DNA of 64,000 nt, taken from positions 176,518 to 240,517 of the forward strand of contig CABJBA010000007.1 in assembly GCA_902363735.1 (NCBI GenBank), written 5' to 3'. Origin of the DNA: Clostridiaceae bacterium (GTDB lineage: Bacteria > Bacillota > Clostridia > Lachnospirales > Lachnospiraceae). Shown one piece after another: positions 59,141-64,000 of this stretch. The notes beneath the pieces were generated by a model. That model saw nothing but the letters and a program-made list of their open reading frames with translations. It had not been told where the DNA came from and made no database searches. Each line of letters begins with the position of its first letter. The stretch's first letter is position 1. The translations under genes were made by a program, and so were the position numbers.

Positions 59141-59276
59141 TATCAATAAAAAGCAGTGAAGGACTTTGAACGCAGCCATGTAAATTTTACTGCAGTCAAA
59201 GTTCTTTCCATTTATTGAAATTATGCAGGAAAGTTCTGCGAGGACAATAAGTCCGAAAAAAAGGAGGAATACCAGC
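59141..59276 (+). ncRNA. Structured 5' leader of the CNNM/CorC-type gene (candidate cis-regulatory RNA)
   Basis: About 135 bases with three hairpins: a long one (GGACTTTGA paired with TCAAAGTTC, inner GCAG/CTGC; 59161-59204), GCAG/CTGC around 59226-59240, and GGAC/GTCC (59242-59254) just before the ribosome binding site. It matches no riboswitch class I know. The first hairpin may also end gyrA transcripts. Confidence 0.4.
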
Positions 59277-60599
59277 TTGGACAGTGACCCAGGCGCGGCG
59301 CAGATAGCCGCACAGATTTTATTATTAATTGGTTTGACCTTGATGAATGCATTTTTTGCAGGGTCGGAAATGGCCGTTGTATCGGTCAACAAAAACAGAA
59401 TTCGAATGTTAGCTGACGGAGGAAATAAAAAGGCAGCTCTGATTCAGAAGCTTTCAGAGGATTCCACAGGCTTTCTTTCCACCATTCAGGTGGCTATTAC
59501 ATTTGCCGGCTTCTTTTCCAGTGCATCGGCAGCCACCGGAATTTCACAGATTTTAGGAGGAAAGTTGGAGTCTCTTGGCATTCCTTACAGCCAGAGCCTT
59601 GCTATGATTTCTGTAACCTTTATTCTGTCTTATTTTAATCTGGTTTTTGGAGAATTGGTTCCAAAACGAATCGCTTTGCAAAAGGCAGAATGGTTCAGCT
59701 TATTTGCTGTAGGTCCTATTTATTTTCTTTCAAGAGTTTTGGCCCCATTCATAAAGTTTCTTTCTTTATCAACCAACGGAGTTTTAAAACTTCTTGGTAT
59801 GAAGACAGCTAATTTAGAAGAAGAAGTCTCTGAGGAAGAAATCCGTTCCATGCTTCAGACAGGACGGGAAAGCGGTGTTTTCAACCAGATTGAAGAAGAT
59901 ATGATTACGTCAATTTTTCTATTTGACGATAAAAGGGCCAGAGAAATCATGACACCCAGACAGGATATGGTAGCAGTTGATATCAATAAACCCGTTGACT
60001 TGGTTCTCAACGAAATCCTGGACAGTCGTCATTCCAGAATTCCTGTTTATGAAGATGAAATTGATAATATAATCGGTATTTTATTCATGAAGGACTTTAT
60101 TATAGAAATGAATAAAAAGGATCAGTCGGAAATAGAAATTCAGACCATCATGCAGAAGCCTTACTTCATACCGGAAAATAAAAAGACAGATGATTTATTT
60201 CTGGATATGCAGAAGAATAAGACCAAGATGGCTATCCTGGTGGATGAATACGGCGGAGTGGCCGGTCTGATCACTATGGAAGATCTGATCGAAGAAATCG
60301 TAGGAGATATCCACGATGAATACGATGATGAAGAACCTGAATTAGTTGAAATAGAGCCTTATATATATAAAGCAGCAGGAAGTGTCTCTCTGTATGACCT
60401 TGACGAGGTACTTCACGACGAGATAGAAAGCTCCTGCGATACCTTATCGGGATACTTAATAGAACTTTTAGGATTTATTCCAAAAGATTCCCAGATGCCA
60501 TTAGAACTTGATGATGAAAAAAATCATTATACTATTCTGGAAATGGAAGATAAGGTAATAAAAGAAGCTATAGTAAAGATAAAGGAAAAGGCAGTTTAA
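59277..60599 (+). CDS. CNNM-type/HlyC-CorC family transporter with CBS domains
   Basis: A 440-residue membrane protein: a CNNM (DUF21) region with three or four helices, including NAFFAGSEMAVVSVNKNRIR and VFGELVPKRIALQKAE, then paired CBS domains (MTPRQDMVAVDINKP; DEYGGVAGLITMEDLIEEIV) and a C-terminal CorC_HlyC domain. Such proteins export Mg2+ or affect Mg/Co homeostasis; the hemolysin name is historical. TTG at 59277, nine bases from GGAGG, is the likely start because the in-frame ATG at 59223 has no ribosome binding site and lies in a hairpin. Confidence 0.88.
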   Translation: MDSDPGAAQIAAQILLLIGLTLMNAFFAGSEMAVVSVNKNRIRMLADGGNKKAALIQKLSEDSTGFLSTIQVAITFAGFFSSASAATGISQILGGKLESLGIPYSQSLAMISVTFILSYFNLVFGELVPKRIALQKAEWFSLFAVGPIYFLSRVLAPFIKFLSLSTNGVLKLLGMKTANLEEEVSEEEIRSMLQTGRESGVFNQIEEDMITSIFLFDDKRAREIMTPRQDMVAVDINKPVDLVLNEILDSRHSRIPVYEDEIDNIIGILFMKDFIIEMNKKDQSEIEIQTIMQKPYFIPENKKTDDLFLDMQKNKTKMAILVDEYGGVAGLITMEDLIEEIVGDIHDEYDDEEPELVEIEPYIYKAAGSVSLYDLDEVLHDEIESSCDTLSGYLIELLGFIPKDSQMPLELDDEKNHYTILEMEDKVIKEAIVKIKEKAV

Positions 60600-60615
60600 T
60601 ATTATTTGTAAAGCT

Positions 60616-60652
60616 AAAAGGTTTGGTTTCCAAAAGGAACCAGACCTTTTTT
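60616..60652 (+). terminator. Terminator of the CNNM-type gene
   Basis: AAAAGGTTTGGTTTCC and GGAACCAGACCTTTT pair with one bulge around an AAAA loop, followed by T. Confidence 0.85.
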
Positions 60653-60665
60653 CCCTATATGTCCC

Positions 60666-60695
60666 TTGACAATTCCTTTAAAAATTTGATAAGAT
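60666..60695 (+). promoter_or_regulatory. Promoter of the Rrf2-family gene
   Basis: TTGACA (60666-60671), 18 bases, TAAGAT (60690-60695). Confidence 0.7.
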
Positions 60696-60763
60696 ACAAA
60701 CTGAAACTATAATAATTACAGATAAATGGGGTTATTTGATATTTGTAAGAATGGGAGATTTCT

Positions 60764-61189
60764 ATGACAAGTGAATTCGCAGTGGCTGTTCATGGACTGG
60801 TCTATTTAAATAAAAAGAAAACTACGATTTCCAGTGAAGAACTGGCTTCTAATGTATGCACCAATCCTGCCCGAATAAGAAAAGTTATGGCAAAATTAAA
60901 AAAGGCGGGGATTATAGCAACAAAGGAGGGCTTGGAAGGCGGGTATCATTTTATTAAAGATCCTGTCCAGGTGAATTTGAAACAAGTGTGCGATGCACTT
61001 GAAGTAACATTTGTATCATCATCCTGGAAATCAGGAAATGAAAATATGCCATGTATGATCTCTTCAGGAATGTCAGGTGTTATGGACGAAATTTACGGAG
61101 ATCTAAATGAGCTATGCAGAAACAGAATGGAAAAGATAACTATAATGGATATTCAGGAAAAACTGTTAAAAAGCAGGCCAGGTTCCTAA
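60764..61189 (+). CDS. Rrf2 family transcriptional regulator
   Basis: A 141-residue winged-helix regulator: SEFAVAVHGLVYLNKKK at the N-terminus, SSEELASNVCTNPARIRKVM as the recognition region, and GLEGGYHFIKDPVQVNL as the wing. Cys residues occur at about 32, 97 and 118, but the CX5-7C spacing of IscR/NsrR Fe-S proteins is not present, so any cofactor is uncertain. Target unknown; the fumarase genes downstream are separated by a terminator and have their own promoter. The start follows GGGAGA. Confidence 0.87.
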   Translation: MTSEFAVAVHGLVYLNKKKTTISSEELASNVCTNPARIRKVMAKLKKAGIIATKEGLEGGYHFIKDPVQVNLKQVCDALEVTFVSSSWKSGNENMPCMISSGMSGVMDEIYGDLNELCRNRMEKITIMDIQEKLLKSRPGS

Positions 61190-61192
61190 ACA

Positions 61193-61229
61193 ATAGCAGG
61201 GAGTGATGTAATCATTCATTCCCTGCTAT
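61193..61229 (+). terminator. Terminator of the Rrf2-family gene
   Basis: ATAGCAGGGA (61193-61202) and TCCCTGCTAT (61220-61229) are perfect complements with partial inner pairing, followed by ATTTGTG. Confidence 0.72.
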
Positions 61230-61237
61230 ATTTGTGC

Positions 61238-61266
61238 TTGATTTCAGGAATTTAATGATTTATGAT
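61238..61266 (+). promoter_or_regulatory. Promoter of the fumarase operon
   Basis: TTGATT (61238-61243), 17 bases, TATGAT (61261-61266). Confidence 0.6.
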
Positions 61267-61311
61267 AAAAAAGACAGAATTTGCGGCTCCGGCCTGGAGG
61301 AGGAAAACATA

Positions 61312-62151
61312 ATGAGAACCGTTAGAATCGAAGAAATAACAAAGAATATAAAAGAAATGTGCATAGAATCAAACCATGTGCTGTCAAAAGATATGGAAGA
61401 AGTATTTTTTAAGTCAATTGAACTGGAAAAATCTGATTTAGGCAGACAAATCCTTTTTCAGTTAAAAGAAAATTTAGAAATTGCCAGTGAGGATATGATT
61501 CCTATTTGCCAGGATACGGGCATGGCAGTGATTTTTATAAAAATAGGACAGGATGTGCATTTTGAAGGAGGAAGCCTTACAGATGCCATCAATCAGGGAG
61601 TTAGAGAAGGATATATAGAAGGGTATTTAAGAAAATCAGTGGTAGAGCCGGTAGAAAGAATTAATACAAGAGACAATACTCCTGCTGTTATTCATTATGA
61701 AGTGGTGGATGGAGAACAAATTGATATTACGGTGGCTCCAAAGGGATTTGGAAGTGAAAACATGAGCCGTGTATTTATGTTAAAGCCTGCAGATGGAATA
61801 GAAGGAATCAAGGATGCCATCCTGACTGCAGTAAAAGATGCAGGTCCCAATGCCTGTCCGCCTATGGTTGTGGGAGTGGGAATAGGAGGAACCTTTGAAA
61901 AATGTACGCAGATGGCAAAACATGCACTAACCAGAGATGTGAATGAAAAGCCTTCTATTCCATATGTAAGAGAATTGGAATCAGAAATGCTTGAAAAAAT
62001 TAACAAGCTTGGAATTGGCCCCGCAGGATTGGGAGGAAGCGTTACTGCCTTAGCTATAAATATAGAAACTTATCCCACTCATATAGCTGGTTTGCCGGTA
62101 GCAGTAAATATATGCTGTCATGTAAACAGACATGCACACCGGATCATATAA
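61312..62151 (+). CDS. Fumarate hydratase, class I, alpha subunit
   Basis: A 279-residue subunit of an oxygen-sensitive [4Fe-4S] hydro-lyase (TtdA/FumA N-terminal type). The three cluster Cys are seen in IPICQDTGMAV, PNACPPMVVGVGIGG and EKCTQMAKHA. Fumarase and L(+)-tartrate dehydratase share this fold; anaerobic fermenters usually have the fumarase form. The start at 61312 follows GGAGGAGG, while the longer frame lacks a site. It is followed after 26 bases by the beta subunit gene. Confidence 0.9.
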   Translation: MRTVRIEEITKNIKEMCIESNHVLSKDMEEVFFKSIELEKSDLGRQILFQLKENLEIASEDMIPICQDTGMAVIFIKIGQDVHFEGGSLTDAINQGVREGYIEGYLRKSVVEPVERINTRDNTPAVIHYEVVDGEQIDITVAPKGFGSENMSRVFMLKPADGIEGIKDAILTAVKDAGPNACPPMVVGVGIGGTFEKCTQMAKHALTRDVNEKPSIPYVRELESEMLEKINKLGIGPAGLGGSVTALAINIETYPTHIAGLPVAVNICCHVNRHAHRII

Positions 62152-62177
62152 TAATTGAAGTAAAAAAGGAGGACACC

Positions 62178-62729
62178 ATGGATCATTACATAAAAGCACC
62201 GATCAGCAAAGAAGATGCAAAAAGGCTCACTGCTGGAGATTATGTTTATCTTACAGGAGTCATTTACACTGCCCGGGATGCTGCTCATAAAAGAATGATA
62301 GAAACCTTGGACAGAGGAGAAGAACTTCCCTTTCATATAAAAGGAAATATGATTTATTACATGGGCCCCTCTCCAGCCAGAGAAGAAAGGCCTATTGGTT
62401 CTGCAGGCCCCACTACCTCAAGCCGTATGGATAAATATACTCCTCTTCTTTTGGATATGGGAATGGGAGGAATGATTGGCAAAGGAAAAAGAAGTAAAGA
62501 AGTAATGGAAGCCATTGTCAGAAATGAATCCATTTACTTCGCAGCAGTAGGAGGTGCCGGGGCACTTCTCTCGAAATGTATAAAAAGTTCGGAAATTATT
62601 GCTTATGAAGATTTGGAAACAGAGGCCATCCGGCGTCTGGAAGTAGAAACTTTCCCAATGATTGTTGTTATAGACAGCAAAGGGAATAATCTATATGAGA
62701 CAGCAATCCAACATTACAGAGAGGAATAA
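62178..62729 (+). CDS. Fumarate hydratase, class I, beta subunit
   Basis: A 183-residue partner of the alpha subunit, equivalent to the C-terminal domain of one-chain class I fumarases. Typical segments are GDYVYLTGVIYTARDAAHKR, GPTTSSRMDKYTP and a glycine-rich GMGGMIGKGKRS. The start follows AAAGGAGG; the open frame begins earlier, within the alpha gene, but without a site. The enzyme interconverts fumarate and malate. It is followed after eight bases by plsC. Confidence 0.9.
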   Translation: MDHYIKAPISKEDAKRLTAGDYVYLTGVIYTARDAAHKRMIETLDRGEELPFHIKGNMIYYMGPSPAREERPIGSAGPTTSSRMDKYTPLLLDMGMGGMIGKGKRSKEVMEAIVRNESIYFAAVGGAGALLSKCIKSSEIIAYEDLETEAIRRLEVETFPMIVVIDSKGNNLYETAIQHYREE

Positions 62730-62737
62730 CATAAAAT

Positions 62738-63451
62738 ATGAACCGCATTTTTTACATGGTAGCCAGGAATTTTTTTCGTGTTCCCTTATGGTTTCTCCGC
62801 ATTTGGAAGATGGGACTTCCGGGAGATACCCACACCCTTGAGCAGCATTATGAGTATATTAGAAATGTGGTAAAGTCAGTAAATAAAACAGGACGTGTTA
62901 AAGTTGAAGTCCATGGAATTGAAAATCTGCCTTCTGAAAATGGATTTATTCTGTTTCCCAACCATCAGGGACTCTTTGATGTACTGGCTCTTATGGAGGC
63001 AAGTCCAATGCCTCTTAGTGTAGTGGTAAAGAAAGAAGCCGCCAGATTGATTTTAGTAAAGCAGGTAATCAAAGCACTGGAAGGCTTTTCTATAGACCGC
63101 CAGGATGTAAGAGCATCCATGGATATTATTTATAAAATGACGGATAACGTAAAAGCCGGAAAGAATTATGTGATATTCCCTGAGGGAACCCGTAGTAAGC
63201 AGGGGAATACATTACTGTCTTTTAAAGGAGGAACATTCAAAAGCGCGGTAAATGCAAAATGTCCTATTGTACCGGTTGCCCTCATTGACTGTTTCAGACC
63301 ATTTGATGAAAACTCTTCTAAGAAGATAGAAGTGCAGGTTTCTTTTCTGAAACCTCTCTATGCGGAAGATTATCAGAATCTAAAAACCATTCAAATAGCG
63401 GAAATTGTAAAAGATAAAATACAGGAAGAAATAAATCAAAAAATGGGTTGA
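62738..63451 (+). CDS. plsC: 1-acyl-sn-glycerol-3-phosphate acyltransferase
   Basis: A 237-residue membrane-associated acyltransferase making phosphatidic acid. Motif I is NHQGLFDVL (HX4D), motif II ALEGFSIDRQD, motif III IFPEGTRSKQGN and motif IV VPVALIDCF. A hydrophobic N-terminal stretch anchors it. It is probably read from the fumarase promoter, though functionally unrelated. The stop codon overlaps the -35 box of the tRNA-Ser promoter. Confidence 0.93.
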   Translation: MNRIFYMVARNFFRVPLWFLRIWKMGLPGDTHTLEQHYEYIRNVVKSVNKTGRVKVEVHGIENLPSENGFILFPNHQGLFDVLALMEASPMPLSVVVKKEAARLILVKQVIKALEGFSIDRQDVRASMDIIYKMTDNVKAGKNYVIFPEGTRSKQGNTLLSFKGGTFKSAVNAKCPIVPVALIDCFRPFDENSSKKIEVQVSFLKPLYAEDYQNLKTIQIAEIVKDKIQEEINQKMG

Positions 63452-63476
63452 CAAGTCGAAATATATTATGTATAAT
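63448..63476 (+). promoter_or_regulatory. Promoter of tRNA-Ser
   Basis: TTGACA (63448-63453), 17 bases, TATAAT (63471-63476): perfect consensus; the -35 box contains the plsC stop codon. Confidence 0.85.
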
Positions 63477-63537
63477 TGTCAATGCGTCTGGAGAAGATTT
63501 GTTTTGAAAGACTGCTCATATGGAAATTAAAAACTAC

Positions 63538-63625
63538 GGAGAAATACTCAAGAGGCCGAAGAGGCGCCCCTGCTAAGGGTGTAGGTCGGGTAACCGGCGC
63601 GAGGGTTCAAATCCCTCTTTCTCCG
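63538..63625 (+). tRNA. tRNA-Ser (anticodon GCT)
   Basis: A class II tRNA of 88 bases: acceptor GGAGAAA/TTTCTCC, discriminator G, D arm ending GAGGCGC, anticodon loop CTGCTAA (GCT, reading AGC/AGT), a long variable arm (GTCGGGTAACCGGC) and T arm AGGGTTCAAATCCCT. CCA is not encoded. Confidence 0.96.
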
Positions 63626-63674
63626 CTCATTTCCAAAAGAATGATTTTTACTTTTGACGGTTTGAAAAATATGA

Positions 63675-63703
63675 TTGACATACCTGGAAAGATATGGTAA
63701 CAT
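63675..63703 (+). promoter_or_regulatory. rRNA operon promoter, first of two
   Basis: TTGACA (63675-63680), 17 bases, TAACAT (63698-63703). Confidence 0.72.
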
Positions 63704-63747
63704 ATATAAGTTGTCGAAAAGCAGTAAAAAAGAAAATAAAAAAAGTG

Positions 63748-63776
63748 TTGACAAAACAAAAACGTTGTGATAGACT
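63748..63776 (+). promoter_or_regulatory. rRNA operon promoter, second of two
   Basis: TTGACA (63748-63753), 17 bases, TAGACT (63771-63776), preceded by A-rich tracts that would act as an UP element. Confidence 0.78.
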
Positions 63777-64000
63777 TAACAAGTTGCCTTTGAGAGAAAA
63801 CAACACGAAGTACATTGAAAACTGAAGATTGAACAGTATGTAAAACCCTGAAAATTCTAATAAAACAAGTCATGTTTGATGGCTTTGAATGAGAAATTTC
63901 AGAACGAATACAAGTAATTGTATACGAACCAAACAACAAGTAAAACGGGAATAAATTAGCTAGTTAGTTGATTTTGACCCAGATTGAACAACCATTTAAT
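63777..64000 (+). other. Leader of an rRNA operon (16S gene expected just beyond the window)
   Basis: No open frame. A boxA-like TGCCTTTGA occurs at 63785-63793, followed by the A-rich GAAAACTGAAGATTGAACAG typical of clostridial pre-16S leaders. The last bases, ACCATTTAAT, resemble the sequence directly before mature 16S, so the rRNA gene probably starts within a few bases of 64000. Confidence 0.72.

Overview
The window looks like the chromosomal replication-origin region of an anaerobic, Gram-positive, low-GC Firmicute, most likely a Lachnospiraceae member of the Clostridium XIVa/Lacrimispora type. This rests on the rpmH-rnpA-yidD-yidC-jag-mnmE-mnmG-rsmG and dnaA-dnaN-rlbA-recF-gyrB-gyrA gene orders, consensus parS sites, TTGACA/TATAAT promoters, strong GGAGG ribosome binding sites, DUF3881 and DUF4446 proteins, AdhE, and a split Fe-S fumarase. 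The species is inferred, not proven.

1-19.5 kb, accessory part. A metal ABC permease with an extra C-terminal domain comes first, then a chemoreceptor. A nine-gene leftward operon (12484 to 3101) follows: one DUF364/DUF4213 putative heavy-metal chelation protein and two tandem copies of a module made of a FecCD-type permease, an ATPase, a binding lipoprotein and a MoeA-like protein. It has a perfect promoter (TTGACA-17-TATAAT). A 9-base element 7 bases after the -10 box also occurs at the same offset in the chemoreceptor promoter. I read this as an uncharacterised metal or oxyanion uptake and pterin-cofactor system. Next come an AraC/GyrI-type regulator, a SAM methyltransferase, and a LysR / aconitase-superfamily / CitMHS set for uptake and use of a tricarboxylate.

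19.5-38.6 kb, mixed housekeeping. This holds a pirin, a lipoprotein, a nitroreductase, tRNA-Arg(CCT), a DUF3881 protein, a sodium:solute symporter, an AlkZ-related protein, glutamate dehydrogenase with an elaborate leader, and a Crp/Fnr regulator. A 1275-residue secreted cell-wall-binding repeat protein, BioY behind a BirA-type operator, NudC, AdhE behind a Rex-type operator, and type II pantothenate kinase follow.

38.6-59 kb, origin region. DUF4446-parB-parA lies beside three perfect parS sites and an alpha/beta-hydrolase that seems to lack its catalytic His. The tRNA-modification/membrane-insertase operon runs away from oriC. DnaA boxes flank dnaA on both sides. A GC cluster plus DnaA-trio-like stretch between dnaA and dnaN marks the probable unwinding site. 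The replication and gyrase genes run rightward.

59-64 kb. A CNNM/CorC-type transporter follows a structured leader. An Rrf2 regulator, two-subunit class I fumarase, PlsC and tRNA-Ser(GCT) come next. Tandem rRNA promoters and the rRNA leader end the window, probably just short of the 16S gene. No transposon, prophage or CRISPR array was seen.
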